DNA from: Agarilytica sp045430285
Lineage (GTDB): Bacteria; Pseudomonadota; Gammaproteobacteria; Pseudomonadales; Cellvibrionaceae
DNA length: 64,000 bases
NCBI GenBank assembly: GCA_045430285.1
Contig: JAILXV010000001.1
Location: 930,001-994,000, forward strand
Reading direction: 5' to 3'
The position numbers and the translations under genes were made by a program. This document shows positions 44,556 through 54,373 of this stretch, in pieces; position 1 is the stretch's first letter; each line of letters begins with the position of its first letter. The notes below the pieces were generated by a model that worked only from the letters and a program-made list of their open reading frames with translations, was not told where the DNA came from and made no database searches.

Positions 44556-45500
44556 ATGAGCGATGCCAAACACCACAAACTTATCATCCTTGGCTCTGGG
44601 CCAGCAGGTTATACCGCCGCCATTTATGCTGCACGCGCCAACTTAAATCCCGTGGTGATAACCGGCATGCAACAAGGTGGGCAGCTCACAACCACAACAG
44701 AAGTAGAAAACTGGCCTGGTGGCAACTCGGAGCTTCAAGGGCCAGATCTGATGGTTCAAATGCAACAACACGCTGAGCGCTTCGAAACAGAGATTATCTT
44801 CGACCACATTAATGAAGTCGATTTCAGTAAGAAGCCTTTCTCCTTGGTCGGCAATGAAACCTATACCTGCGATGCGTTGATTATCGCTACCGGCGCCTCA
44901 GCGCAATATATTGGCTTACCTTCAGAGGAAGCCTTTATGGGACGTGGCGTTAGCGCCTGTGCTACCTGCGACGGCTTCTTCTATCGAGATCAGAAAGTGA
45001 TCGTCGTCGGTGGCGGTAATACCGCCGTTGAGGAAGCGCTTTACCTCTCCAACATCTGTAAAGAAGTCGTATTGGTTCACCGCCGCGACAGCTTGCGCTC
45101 AGAGAAGATATTACAAGACCGATTATTCGAAAAAGAAAAGAACGGCAATGTCACCATTATGTGGAACAACACATTAGAAGAAGTGCTTGGTGATGACTCG
45201 GGTGTTAACGGTGCCCGACTTAAATCCACTACCGACGGCAGTACACAAGATGTGGATGTCAGCGGCGTATTTGTCGCAATCGGCCATAAACCCAACACTG
45301 ATATCTTTAAAGGCCAAGTCGACATGGATAACGGCTATATCGTGATTAAAAGCGGCATCGAAGGCGGTGCGACATCTACAAACGTCCCTGGTATTTTCGC
45401 TGCTGGCGATGTGGCTGATCACGTATACCGTCAAGCGGTAACTTCCGCTGGTGCCGGCTGTATGGCAGCACTTGACGCTGAAAAATTCCTCGATCAATAA
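44556..45500 (+). CDS. trxB: thioredoxin-disulfide reductase
   Basis: NADPH-dependent flavoenzyme that reduces thioredoxin. FAD motif LGSGPAGYTAAIYAARANL near the N-terminus, redox centre CATCDG in the middle, NADP motif VGGGNTAVEEALYLSN and a second FAD motif FAAGDVADHVYRQ. ATG 44556 (MSDAKHHK) follows AGGACACC and gives 314 residues, the normal length; an earlier in-frame ATG adds non-homologous sequence. First gene of the trxB-aat-bpt-infA run. Confidence 0.96.
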   Translation: MSDAKHHKLIILGSGPAGYTAAIYAARANLNPVVITGMQQGGQLTTTTEVENWPGGNSELQGPDLMVQMQQHAERFETEIIFDHINEVDFSKKPFSLVGNETYTCDALIIATGASAQYIGLPSEEAFMGRGVSACATCDGFFYRDQKVIVVGGGNTAVEEALYLSNICKEVVLVHRRDSLRSEKILQDRLFEKEKNGNVTIMWNNTLEEVLGDDSGVNGARLKSTTDGSTQDVDVSGVFVAIGHKPNTDIFKGQVDMDNGYIVIKSGIEGGATSTNVPGIFAAGDVADHVYRQAVTSAGAGCMAALDAEKFLDQ

Positions 45501-45515
45501 ATAGATCCGAATACG

Positions 45516-46223
45516 ATGAGCGAGCTGGCATGGCTCGGGGAAACACTAGAATTCCCAAATACAGCATCAGCACTAACGGACCCCGACGGCCTACTTGCCG
45601 TCGGCGGTGACTTATCTGTCGAACGCCTACTGTGCGCCTACCGCCAAGGGATATTTCCCTGGTATAGCGAAGGCCAACCGATATTATGGTGGTCCCCCTC
45701 CCCCCGCACCATATTGATCCCAGACAAACTTCATCTAGGTCGCAGCAACCGAAAGCTATTCAATAAAGCCCCGTTCACCATTAAAGTTAATCACGCATTC
45801 CGACAAGTAATTGAACATTGCGCTGCAGCCCCTCGGGCCGATCAGGACGGAACCTGGATAATGCCTGAGATGATAGAGGCCTATTGTGACCTTCATAAAG
45901 CAGGCCACGCACACTCTATTGAAGCCTGGCAAGATGAACAGCTCGTTGGGGGCTTATACGGTGTAAGCGTAGGCAAGGCATTTTTTGGTGAATCGATGTT
46001 TAGTCTGAGTTCCGGCGCATCCAAATTCGCCTTTATGAGCTTGGTAAAAACACTTCAAAAATGGGACTTTCAATTGATAGACTGCCAGATATACACAGAT
46101 TACTTAGCTTCATTTGGCGCGCAGGAAGTACCCCGTGAGGAGTTTGAACAACGATTAGATTCAGCGGTTTCCTACCCTAACGACACGCAATGGACACTGG
46201 ATATCGCCAGTAGCCAGAAATAA
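45516..46223 (+). CDS. aat: leucyl/phenylalanyl-tRNA--protein transferase
   Basis: Adds leucine or phenylalanine to proteins with N-terminal Lys or Arg, making them targets for ClpS/ClpA. Conserved blocks: FPNTASALTDPDGLLAVGGDL, GIFPWYSEGQPILWWSPSPR, and GGLYGVSVGKAFFGESMFS with the glutamate and serine of the active region. Length 235 residues is typical. It starts 15 bases after trxB. The enzymes that use its product, ClpS and ClpA, are encoded 1.3-4.7 kb downstream on the other strand. Confidence 0.96.
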   Translation: MSELAWLGETLEFPNTASALTDPDGLLAVGGDLSVERLLCAYRQGIFPWYSEGQPILWWSPSPRTILIPDKLHLGRSNRKLFNKAPFTIKVNHAFRQVIEHCAAAPRADQDGTWIMPEMIEAYCDLHKAGHAHSIEAWQDEQLVGGLYGVSVGKAFFGESMFSLSSGASKFAFMSLVKTLQKWDFQLIDCQIYTDYLASFGAQEVPREEFEQRLDSAVSYPNDTQWTLDIASSQK

Positions 46224-46276
46224 CGCTCATGATCTTTCCTAACTAACCTCAAACGCGCCATAAAGACGACGAACCA

Positions 46277-47023
46277 TTGACTGACATATCCGAACTAAAA
46301 TTCTACGCCACGCGCGAACACGACTGCGGTTACCTCCCTGACCAACAGGCAAAAACCATTTTTGTAGACCCAAATGCGCCTGTCGATGCAGAGCTGTATA
46401 GCGAACTCTCGGAGTTCGGTTTTCGTCGCAGTGGGCCTCACATCTACCGTCCACATTGTGGTGATTGCAATGCATGTATTCCCATTCGTATATCCGCCCG
46501 AGAATTTACCCCCAACAAAAGCCAAAAGCGCTGCTTAAAACGAAATTCAGATCTATCTAAACGCATTGTCGACAATATCAATACAGACGAACACTATGCG
46601 CTTTACGAACGCTACATCAACGAACGCCACTCTGACGGCGACATGTATCCGCCAACAAGAGCCCAATATGCAGATTTCCTCACCAAAGAATGGGACATTA
46701 CTCAATATATAGAATATCGGTTTGAAGAACGGCTCCTCGCGGTATCTGTTGTAGACCGCTTAGAAAATGGCCTTTCAGCGATTTATGCCTATTTTGACCC
46801 GCAAGAACAAAAGAGGAGCCTTGGGGTATTCAACGTGCTCGATCAACTTCAACGCGCAAAAGCAAAGGGCCTACCCTACTTGTATCTCGGCTATTGGATA
46901 AAGGAATGCCAAAAAATGCGCTACAAAGTCGACTATCGCCCCTTCCAAGTATTCGTCGAAAACCAATGGATGATGGTACGGGACTACCCTTCAGGCCATA
47001 AAAGTAACGAAAACTCTAATTAA
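46277..47023 (+). CDS. bpt: aspartate/glutamate leucyltransferase Bpt
   Basis: Transfers leucine from Leu-tRNA to N-terminal Asp or Glu, creating a ClpS-recognised degron. It has the N-terminal cysteine motif region HDCGYLPDQ and CGDCNACIPIRI, and the GNAT-like C-terminal half with SAIYAYFDPQ and YLYLGYWIKECQKMRYK. The start codon appears to be TTG 46277, since no ATG or GTG gives the conserved MTDISELKFYAT beginning. Length 248 residues. Together with aat it completes the leucine-tagging arm of the bacterial N-degron pathway. Confidence 0.94.
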   Translation: MTDISELKFYATREHDCGYLPDQQAKTIFVDPNAPVDAELYSELSEFGFRRSGPHIYRPHCGDCNACIPIRISAREFTPNKSQKRCLKRNSDLSKRIVDNINTDEHYALYERYINERHSDGDMYPPTRAQYADFLTKEWDITQYIEYRFEERLLAVSVVDRLENGLSAIYAYFDPQEQKRSLGVFNVLDQLQRAKAKGLPYLYLGYWIKECQKMRYKVDYRPFQVFVENQWMMVRDYPSGHKSNENSN

Positions 47024-47180
47024 ATCGTCAGATCGCTCAACGGTTCTTGGCTTTACCCAGCAAATCAGGCAAAATTGCCGCCTTTCAAAATCCAGATGGT
47101 TTTGAGTCAGCAGCCTAGTTTATGCCGCTACTCCTATAAATCCTATTTGCCCATATACATCAGGTCGAGGTTACTGCCGA

Positions 47181-47399
47181 ATGGCAAAAGAAGACAATTT
47201 CGAAATGGAAGGTGAAGTCATCGATACCCTTCCTAATACAACATTCCGAGTAAAGCTTGAGAATGGCCACGTGGTTACGGCTCATATCTCAGGAAAAATG
47301 CGTAAAAATTATATTCGTATATTAACTGGCGACAAAGTGAAAGTTGAGCTTACGCCATACGATCTAAGTAAAGGCCGCATTACTTACCGCGCCCGATAA
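47181..47399 (+). CDS. infA: translation initiation factor IF-1
   Basis: 72-residue S1/OB-fold protein that occupies the ribosomal A site during initiation. The sequence starts MAKEDNFEMEGEVIDTLPNT and contains GHVVTAHISGKMRKNYIRI, almost the consensus for gammaproteobacteria. A 157-base gap from bpt suggests an own promoter. It is followed by a strong terminator at 47422-47446, which separates it from the convergent clpA gene. Confidence 0.97.
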   Translation: MAKEDNFEMEGEVIDTLPNTTFRVKLENGHVVTAHISGKMRKNYIRILTGDKVKVELTPYDLSKGRITYRAR

Positions 47400-47421
47400 C
47401 CCTTAGTTGTGACATAAAAAA

Positions 47422-47446
47422 AGCGGCCCAGTTGGCCGCTTTTTTT
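47422..47446. terminator. intrinsic terminator after infA
   Basis: Stem AGCGGCC (47422-47428), loop CAGTT, GGCCGCT (47434-47440), then a run of T to 47446; the A-run before the stem lets it work for clpA on the other strand too. Confidence 0.92.
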
Positions 47447-47501
47447 CGTATCTACTCGTCTTTTATTGGCGATAGCTTTACCGACAACAATCAAGCCTGC
47501 A

Positions 47502-49781
47502 TCATGCTGGCTCTAAGCTCTCGGTTTCCGGCCGCAGTGATATCTGATCATCAACCACCTCAATAACCACTGTTCCGCCACCGCTAGATAAATCACCAAA
47601 TAAGACCAATTCCGCCAACGGTTTTTTGATTTTCTCCTGGATGATTCTCGCCATAGGGCGTGCACCCATTTTTTCATCGTATCCGTTAGTCGCCAACCAT
47701 TCCCGCGCTTCGTCGGTAATATCCATGGTAATTTTCTTATCATCCAACTGGGTTTGCAGTTGCATAAGAAATTTATCCACCACGGTTTTGATAACATCCA
47801 AGCTGAGCGAGCCAAACTGAATGATGCCATCAAGACGGTTTCGGAATTCCGGCGTAAAGGTCTTCTTAATCATCTCCATTCCGTCGGTGGAATGATCCTG
47901 CTTCGTAAAGCCGATAGACGCTCGGCTCATAGACTCTGCGCCAGCATTGGTCGTCATGATAAATATGGCGTTCCGGAAATCAGCCGAACGACCATTGTTG
48001 TCCGTTAATGTACCGTGATCCATTACCTGCAGAAGCAGATTAAACACATCAGGATGCGCCTTCTCAATCTCATCAAGCAACAATACACAATGGGGCTGCT
48101 TAGTTACCGCTTCAGTCAGTAAACCGCCCTGATCAAAACCTACGTAGCCAGGAGGCGCACCGATTAAGCGTGACACGGTGTGTCGTTCCATATATTCAGA
48201 CATATCGAAGCGAACCAGCTCAACACCCATCGTCGCAGCAAGCTGCCGACAAAGCTCTGTTTTACCCACACCGGTAGGACCAGCAAACAGGAAAGAGCCT
48301 ATAGGTTTGTCATGATTCGTTAGCCCTGCACGGGATAATTTGATCGCAGACGAAATAGAATCGATCGCGCTTTCCTGACCAAATACAGTCATCTTCAGCA
48401 CATCATCCAACTTCGCAAGCTGTTGTTTATCATCAGACGAAACAGTCTTCGCAGGTACTCGCGCTATTTTCGCAACCACTTCTTCAATGTCACGAACACC
48501 AATCTGCTTTTTACGTCGACTTACAGGCTGTAACTGCTGATAAGCGCCGGCCTCATCGATCACGTCGATCGCCTTATCGGGCATAAAACGGTCACTGATA
48601 TATTTAGCCGCTAATTCTGATGCCGCTCTCAAGGCTTTGTCTGTGTATCTAAGCCCATGATGCTTTTCAAACTGAGGCTTTAAGCCTTTTAATATTTTGA
48701 ACGTGTCATCTACATTCGGCTCATCCACGTCGATCTTTTGGAAACGGCGTGAAAGCGCACGATCTTTATCAAAGATTCCACGATACTCTTGAAAGGTTGT
48801 AGAGCCAATACAACGAAGATCACCGGAGGTCAGTAAAGGTTTCAACAGGTTTGATGCATCCATGACACCACCAGACGCAGCGCCCGCACCGATAATGGTG
48901 TGAATTTCATCAATAAAGAGTACAGCATTCTCTCTGCGTCGTAATTCTGCAAGCAAGCCTTTAAAACGTTTTTCGAAGTCACCGCGATATTTTGTACCCG
49001 CCAACAAAGAGCCTAGGTCCAATGAGTAGACTGTGCTTTCGGCGAGGACCTCAGGTACTTCACCATCAATAATTTTTTTAGCCAAACCTTCCGCAATCGC
49101 GGTTTTACCGACGCCACTTTCACCCACCAATAAGGGGTTATTTTTACGACGTCGCGCCAAGATTTGAACAACGCGCTCTACTTCCATATCGCGCCCAATT
49201 AAAGGGTCGATACGGCCAAGCAACGCCATTTCATTTAAATTCGTCGCGTAAGAGTCTAGCGGGTTCTGCTGAGCACCCTCGCCTGTACTGACCGCTTCGT
49301 CTTCCTGCTGATCATGTTGTTCGTTATGCGAACTGCCAGGACCTGAGACTTTAGAAATCCCATGGGTGATGTAGTTGACCACATCAATGCGAGCAACACT
49401 TTGTTTTTTGAGGTAGTAAACCGCTTGGCTTTCCTGCTCGCTAAAAATTGCGACGAGAACATTGGCGCCGGTCACTTCATTTTTACCAGAGGATTGCACG
49501 TGAAAAACGGCGCGCTGAAGCACTCGCTGGAAGCCCAAAGTCGGCTGCGTCTCACGCTCCTCATCTTCTTCCGGTATCAGCGGCGTTGTCGAGTCGACAA
49601 ACTCAGACAGGTCTTGCTGAAGTAAATTTAAATCTGCCCCGCACGCGCGAAGTACACCGGCGGCGGAATCGTTGTCAGTCAGTGCCAACAACAAATGCTC
49701 GACAGTCATAAACTCGTGTCGCTTATTTCGGGCACTCTTAAATGCTGTATTCAGCGTTGATTCTAGTTCTTTACTCAGCAT
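47502..49781 (-). CDS. clpA: ATP-dependent Clp protease ATP-binding subunit ClpA
   Basis: Hsp100 unfoldase that feeds substrates to ClpP. The N-domain (1-145) docks ClpS; an acidic/Gln-rich linker with QDEAVSTGEGAQQ follows, then two AAA+ modules with Walker A motifs GESGVGKTAIAEG and GPTGVGKTELCRQ, and a C-terminal region with the ClpP-docking loop expected near RASIGF. Length 759 residues, like E. coli ClpA (758). It lies 38 bases after clpS in one operon. Confidence 0.97.
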   Translation of the reverse strand: MLSKELESTLNTAFKSARNKRHEFMTVEHLLLALTDNDSAAGVLRACGADLNLLQQDLSEFVDSTTPLIPEEDEERETQPTLGFQRVLQRAVFHVQSSGKNEVTGANVLVAIFSEQESQAVYYLKKQSVARIDVVNYITHGISKVSGPGSSHNEQHDQQEDEAVSTGEGAQQNPLDSYATNLNEMALLGRIDPLIGRDMEVERVVQILARRRKNNPLLVGESGVGKTAIAEGLAKKIIDGEVPEVLAESTVYSLDLGSLLAGTKYRGDFEKRFKGLLAELRRRENAVLFIDEIHTIIGAGAASGGVMDASNLLKPLLTSGDLRCIGSTTFQEYRGIFDKDRALSRRFQKIDVDEPNVDDTFKILKGLKPQFEKHHGLRYTDKALRAASELAAKYISDRFMPDKAIDVIDEAGAYQQLQPVSRRKKQIGVRDIEEVVAKIARVPAKTVSSDDKQQLAKLDDVLKMTVFGQESAIDSISSAIKLSRAGLTNHDKPIGSFLFAGPTGVGKTELCRQLAATMGVELVRFDMSEYMERHTVSRLIGAPPGYVGFDQGGLLTEAVTKQPHCVLLLDEIEKAHPDVFNLLLQVMDHGTLTDNNGRSADFRNAIFIMTTNAGAESMSRASIGFTKQDHSTDGMEMIKKTFTPEFRNRLDGIIQFGSLSLDVIKTVVDKFLMQLQTQLDDKKITMDITDEAREWLATNGYDEKMGARPMARIIQEKIKKPLAELVLFGDLSSGGGTVVIEVVDDQISLRPETESLEPA

Positions 49782-49819
49782 GTTGTCTTCGCCTAGATTC
49801 TTTGGTCGGTCCTCAGGTC

Positions 49820-50197
49820 TTACTCTGAATCACCTTCGTCTGCTACTTCAATTTCGCACATAAGAGGGTGTTCGTTTTGCCTAGAGTATTGGTTCACTTG
49901 CGCAGCTTTTGTTTCTGCTACATCCCGTGAAAAAACACCACAAACCCCTTTCCCTTGTGTATGCACCGCTAACATCACTCGCGTTGCCTTTTCTCTGTCC
50001 ATTCCGAAAAAACGCTCTAAAACATCTACGACAAATTCCATTGGGGTGTAATCATCATTCAATAACACCACTTGGTACATCGGAGGCCGTTTTAGTTTCG
50101 GTTTATCTTCCTGAACCGCAACCCCACCGTCATCAATTAGGGGGCCTGAATCGCTCTCTCTATTTAATGTTAGTTGAAGTTTTTCAGAATTACCCAT
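49820..50197 (-). CDS. clpS: ClpS adaptor for N-degron substrates
   Basis: Adaptor that binds N-terminal Leu, Phe, Tyr or Trp and hands the protein to ClpA. The binding motif is VVLLNDDYTPMEFVVDVLERFF, followed by the VHTQGKGVCGVF helix. I place the start at ATG 50197 (MGNSEKLQL), which has CAGGTC eight bases upstream; a TTG seven codons earlier is the alternative. Product 125 residues. Reader of the tags written by Aat and Bpt. Confidence 0.95.
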   Translation of the reverse strand: MGNSEKLQLTLNRESDSGPLIDDGGVAVQEDKPKLKRPPMYQVVLLNDDYTPMEFVVDVLERFFGMDREKATRVMLAVHTQGKGVCGVFSRDVAETKAAQVNQYSRQNEHPLMCEIEVADEGDSE

Positions 50198-50482
50198 GGA
50201 TTGACCTGACCCTTTCAAAACGTTCTAGATTAATGATTTTTGCTAACTAAAAGTCGCTATACCAGACACCAAACGAACATGATGCGCACTCTTTAACCTG
50301 AACCATAGAAGTAAGACTAAAGAGCAGTCAAAAAATCGTCGAAAAACTTGACAACCGCTTCACTATTGTTTGAAAATTACACAACGGCTCATCAAGCAGC
50401 CGATAATAATAATTAACCTCAATACTACACCTATTTGGCAAGTATGGGTTCGTAGTTATTCACTTTAAATGGGGAGTACGTT

Positions 50483-50779
50483 ATGCCTAGTGGAACAGTC
50501 AAATGGTTTAATAATGCGAAAGGGTTTGGGTTTATCCTGCCTGAAGATGGAGGTGGCGATCTATTTGCGCACTACTCATCTATTGAGATGGACGGTTACC
50601 GTACACTCAAGGCTGGACAAGCAGTAGATTTTGAAATTGAAGAAGGAGATAAGGGCTTACACGCCTGTCACATAAAGTCACATGAGCTAGAGACAGATGA
50701 AAGCACCGCAGCGCAACCTGCCGATGCAACGGAAGTAAAAAAAGCAGCGCCAGAAAAAGAGTTAGAAGAAGCCTTTTAA
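50483..50779 (+). CDS. cspD: cold-shock domain protein CspD-like
   Basis: 98-residue protein with a cold-shock domain in the first 67 residues: RNP1 KGFGFI and RNP2 LFAHYS, with GTVKWFNNAKGFGF at the start. The C-terminal 30 residues are an acidic tail (SHELETDESTAAQ) as in stationary-phase CspD. GGGGAG lies nine bases before ATG. In related genomes cspD sits next to clpS, divergently, as here. A terminator follows at 50832. Confidence 0.93.
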   Translation: MPSGTVKWFNNAKGFGFILPEDGGGDLFAHYSSIEMDGYRTLKAGQAVDFEIEEGDKGLHACHIKSHELETDESTAAQPADATEVKKAAPEKELEEAF

Positions 50780-50831
50780 AGCTCAAAACAACCTTAGCTT
50801 AGCCCCGTAACATTCTGATTTATATAAAAAA

Positions 50832-50855
50832 CCTCGATTATTTCGGGGTTTTTTT
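50832..50855 (+). terminator. intrinsic terminator after cspD
   Basis: Stem CCTCGA (50832-50837) pairs with TCGGGG (50843-50848), loop TTATT, followed by a run of T to 50855. Confidence 0.85.
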
Positions 50856-50961
50856 ACGCCAGCCAAAAACAAAGCATATATTCTTGATCTTTCCTCGAAC
50901 CAACTTGAGTTGGCGCCCTAACAGACTGGACCATGCCGCCTCCCCAAACTGAAATCTGCCT

Positions 50962-50992
50962 CAAAAAAAAGCCCCCGCATATAGCGAGGGCT
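50962..50992 (-). terminator. intrinsic terminator after icd
   Basis: On the minus strand AGCCCTCG (50992-50985) pairs with CGGGGGCT (50977-50970), with one T-G wobble, followed by eight T. The pairing is better in this direction than on the plus strand. Confidence 0.85.
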
Positions 50993-51040
50993 TTCTCATA
51001 ATCACGACGTGCGTGTTATATAAGAAGATCTAACTTGATC

Positions 51041-52294
51041 TTACATATGCTTAATAATCTCGTCACCGAACTCAGAACAAGATTTAAGCTCAGCACCGTC
51101 CATCAAACGCTCGAAATCGTAAGTCACTGTCTTTGCGCCGATTGCAGCTTCGATACCCTTAACCACAAGGTCAGCCGCTTCATTCCAGCCCATATGACGC
51201 AACATCATTTCAGCTGAAAGGATGATCGACCCTGGGTTTACTTTATCTTGACCAGCGTACTTTGGAGCGGTGCCATGAGTCGCTTCAAACACTGCGATTC
51301 GATCTGCGATGTTTGCACCTGGCGCAATACCAATACCGCCAACCTGAGCCGCCAAAGCATCTGACAAGTAATCACCGTTAAGGTTAAGAGTTGCGATTAC
51401 GCTGTACTCTGATGGGCGCAACAAGATTTGCTGCAACATCGCATCAGCGATGACGTCTTTAACAACGATCTCTTTTCCAGTCTTAGGGTTCTTGAATGAA
51501 CACCATGGGCCGCCATCGATTGGCGTAGCGCCGAACTCTTCACGAGCTAGCTCATATCCCCAATCCGCGAAGGCACCTTCGGTGAACTTCATGATATTGC
51601 CTTTATGAACCAAAGTCAGTGAGGGAAGGTCTTGGTCAATGGTGTACTGGATCGCTTTACGGACCAGGCGTTTTGTCCCTTCTTCAGAAACCGGCTTAAT
51701 ACCGATACCACTGGTCTCTGGGAAACGGATTTTAGTTGCACCCATTTCATTTTGAAGGAAGTCGATTAGCTTTTTCGCTTCAGGCGTACCCTGCTTATAT
51801 TCGATACCTGCGTAGATGTCTTCAGAGTTTTCTCGGAAGATCACCATATCCACAAGGTTTGGCTCTTTTACTGGGCTTGGAACACCCGAAAACCAGCGCA
51901 CTGGACGCTGACATACATATAGATCCATTTCTTGACGTAACGCAACATTAAGCGATCGGAAGCCGCCGCCAACAGGAGTTGTTAATGGGCCTTTGATTGA
52001 TACGCTGTACTCTTTAAGCGCTTCAAGGGTTTCACCAGGAAACCACTCTCCATCGTAGTTTACCGCAGCTTTCTCGCCACAATAGACTTCCATCCAGGAG
52101 ATGCTCTTTTCACCGTTATACGCTTTTTCAACAGCAGCATCGGTCACTTTTTTCATGACAGGAGTAATGTCGACACCAATACCATCACCTTCAATAAAAG
52201 GGATAATTGGACGATTAGGGACATTAAGAGAAAGGTCATCGTTTACGGTGATTTTTTCACCATCAGTAGGAACTTGGATATGTTGATATCCCAT
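51041..52294 (-). CDS. icd: NADP-dependent isocitrate dehydrogenase
   Basis: TCA-cycle enzyme converting isocitrate to 2-oxoglutarate and CO2. The substrate loop GGGFRSLNVALRQ carries the serine that AceK phosphorylates in E. coli; VDMVIFRENSEDIYAGIE and GVAFADWGYE-type segments fit the homodimeric E. coli class. Length 417 residues equals that family. AACGGAG lies eight bases before ATG 52294. It stands alone with a terminator behind it. Confidence 0.96.
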   Translation of the reverse strand: MGYQHIQVPTDGEKITVNDDLSLNVPNRPIIPFIEGDGIGVDITPVMKKVTDAAVEKAYNGEKSISWMEVYCGEKAAVNYDGEWFPGETLEALKEYSVSIKGPLTTPVGGGFRSLNVALRQEMDLYVCQRPVRWFSGVPSPVKEPNLVDMVIFRENSEDIYAGIEYKQGTPEAKKLIDFLQNEMGATKIRFPETSGIGIKPVSEEGTKRLVRKAIQYTIDQDLPSLTLVHKGNIMKFTEGAFADWGYELAREEFGATPIDGGPWCSFKNPKTGKEIVVKDVIADAMLQQILLRPSEYSVIATLNLNGDYLSDALAAQVGGIGIAPGANIADRIAVFEATHGTAPKYAGQDKVNPGSIILSAEMMLRHMGWNEAADLVVKGIEAAIGAKTVTYDFERLMDGAELKSCSEFGDEIIKHM

Positions 52295-52700
52295 GCGTTA
52301 ACTCCGTTGTTATATTGGCAGTTACTAGATACTTACAATTCAAAAAAACCCAGATCATGAGTCTAATCGATCGACAAGTGTCTTGAATGTTTCGCTCGAA
52401 TGGATGCCAGATAAACGCTGATTCATACTCGACTGCACATTAACGTCTACTACCGTTAAAGCCATCTTTTAACATGCGAAATCAGGGTTTAGCTCTGACA
52501 AAAGCGGGCGGATTATACCAGCCTTTGTGGCTCAACGTAAGATGAGTCGGGGGGATTAAGCATGTTGCGTCCCACTGATACCTATGAAGGGGTAGCTGTT
52601 ATCGCTGCTTCTGTACCCGTGCACCCATAGCGAGCAAATCTCAGTGGTCAAGTGTGATATCTTGCTTTTGAGCGCACCATTAGGAGGCGCAAGAAGGGCC
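52295..52700. other. 406-base intergenic region between icd and murB
   Basis: No credible gene on either strand. GCCTCA/TGAGGC at about 52697-52719 forms a small stem covering the murB stop codon. Several GC-rich blocks occur but no T-run terminator or tRNA. It probably carries the icd promoter and the end of the murB transcript. Confidence 0.4.
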
Positions 52701-53717
52701 TCAACAAAATAGCTGAGGCTCCATCTCAAGCAGAATATCGAACTTACTTAGCACATCCGCTTGTATATTTTGCGCTACTGAAAAAATATCGTCCGCATCT
52801 GCTTGGCCAAGGTTAGTCAACACCAAGGCATGATCAGGGTGTATCGCCACATCACCCATTGCTCGCCCCTTCCAACCAGCGGACTCGATGAGCCAGGCCG
52901 CCGCCACTTTTTTATGCGCGGCATCAGCGTCATACGCAGGTATTTCCGGATAATCCTGCTTGATCCGCGCATAGCTTGCCAAAGTAATAACGGGGTTTTT
53001 AAAAAAGCTGCCCGCATTGGGAATTCGACTTGGGTCCGGCAGTTTTCGGGACCGTATCCCTATCACGGCATTCATCACTTGTTTTGGAGTAGCACTACTG
53101 GAAATGTCGCCAAGCTCGGCAGCTAACGCTGGGTAGCTCACATTAAGCTGTGACGTTTTGGATAAACGAAAGACTATATCAAGAATAATATAGCGCCCTT
53201 TTTCTTGGTTTTTAAAAATACTTTCACGGTAAGCAAATTTGCACTGTTCATTAGAAAAGGTACGTACTGCTTGCGTCTCTATATCAAAAGCAGAAACGGA
53301 ATGAATAAGATCTTTAACCTCAACACCGTAAGCGCCGATATTCTGGACCGGCGCGGCACCGCAATTACCCGGAATTAGAGCAAGATTCTCCAGCCCATAA
53401 AAACCGTTTTCAACACAGTAGCTGACAAAGTAATGCCATTGCTCCCCTGCACCTACGGTAACAAGTAGCACACCTTCATTCGCGCATTCTGATGTAATAC
53501 CTTTTATATTGGGGTGAATCACCAAAGCATCGATACAGCTGGGTAGAATTACGTTTGAGCCGCCACCCAACACTAATACATTTAATTTTTGACTTGCAGC
53601 CCACGCCACAGAATCCTTAAGTTCCTGAAGCGAATCCACTGGCACAAAAAATTTCGCTGTGCTTGCCAAGGCCAGGGTATTAAATTCAATTAAGGGTTTG
53701 TTTGATTCAATATGCAT
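52701..53717 (-). CDS. murB: UDP-N-acetylenolpyruvoylglucosamine reductase MurB
   Basis: FAD enzyme that makes UDP-MurNAc for peptidoglycan. FAD-binding segment VLGGGSNVILPS, IPGNCGAAPVQNIGAYGVEVKD, and the catalytic serine in PNAGSFFKNPV. Length 338 residues corresponds to the type I E. coli enzyme. It is the last gene of the lpxK-kdsB-ptp-murB run, separated from the phosphatase by 179 bases. Confidence 0.95.
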   Translation of the reverse strand: MHIESNKPLIEFNTLALASTAKFFVPVDSLQELKDSVAWAASQKLNVLVLGGGSNVILPSCIDALVIHPNIKGITSECANEGVLLVTVGAGEQWHYFVSYCVENGFYGLENLALIPGNCGAAPVQNIGAYGVEVKDLIHSVSAFDIETQAVRTFSNEQCKFAYRESIFKNQEKGRYIILDIVFRLSKTSQLNVSYPALAAELGDISSSATPKQVMNAVIGIRSRKLPDPSRIPNAGSFFKNPVITLASYARIKQDYPEIPAYDADAAHKKVAAAWLIESAGWKGRAMGDVAIHPDHALVLTNLGQADADDIFSVAQNIQADVLSKFDILLEMEPQLFC

Positions 53718-53896
53718 TGTATTTATTATTCGAGACTGTCTCTGATAAACGGCTATTCATATTAGAATGGTTATGATTTAGATCTCTGAATAGAGTGGTT
53801 TATATTTTTAGGAACGCTATTAATATGTCCCTATACACTCAACTTCGGCATCCACGCCTCAGATATTCTAAAAACACTAACCACCCTACCCTCAAG

Positions 53897-54373
53897 TTAA
53901 CGCGCAGCTTTAAGATGCTCCATTAAGCCTTCAGACGCATCTTCTATTAGATCTAGAACGGTATCAAAACCTTTCGCTCCACCGTAATATGGATCAGGCA
54001 CTTCTCGCTTAGAAGAGCTTGATGCAAAACCTAAAAACAAACCTAAGTGCCCAGAATAGTCTTTCGGTTTTATCTCATTCAATGCATCATAATTTTGTTG
54101 ATCCATCGCGAGAATAAAATCGAAACGTTCAAAATCTTGCTTTATCGCTTTACGACCGCGTAAAGCACTTAAATCGTAACCGCGTGATTTAGCCGCCTGA
54201 ACCGTACGCGCATCCGGCGCAGAATCGATGTGCCAGCCAGAAGTTCCAGCCGAATCGACTGAAATTATTTTACTCAACTTCTCACGCGCAACCAGGTGTT
54301 CAAATACGCCTTGAGCCGTAGGCGAACGGCAAATATTGCCCAAGCAAACAAATAATACGCGACAAGACTTCAT
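53897..54373 (-). CDS. low-molecular-weight protein-tyrosine phosphatase
   Basis: 158-residue cytoplasmic phosphatase with the P-loop VCLGNICRSPTAQG (Cys10, Arg16) and the general acid in VPDPYYGG. Members act on tyrosine-phosphorylated proteins, for example Wzc in capsule control, but no tyrosine kinase gene is in the window. The start overlaps the kdsB stop by one base. The order kdsB-ptp-murB is conserved in relatives, which favours a housekeeping role rather than one in the polysaccharide cluster at 1990-9282. Confidence 0.92.
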   Translation of the reverse strand: MKSCRVLFVCLGNICRSPTAQGVFEHLVAREKLSKIISVDSAGTSGWHIDSAPDARTVQAAKSRGYDLSALRGRKAIKQDFERFDFILAMDQQNYDALNEIKPKDYSGHLGLFLGFASSSSKREVPDPYYGGAKGFDTVLDLIEDASEGLMEHLKAAR

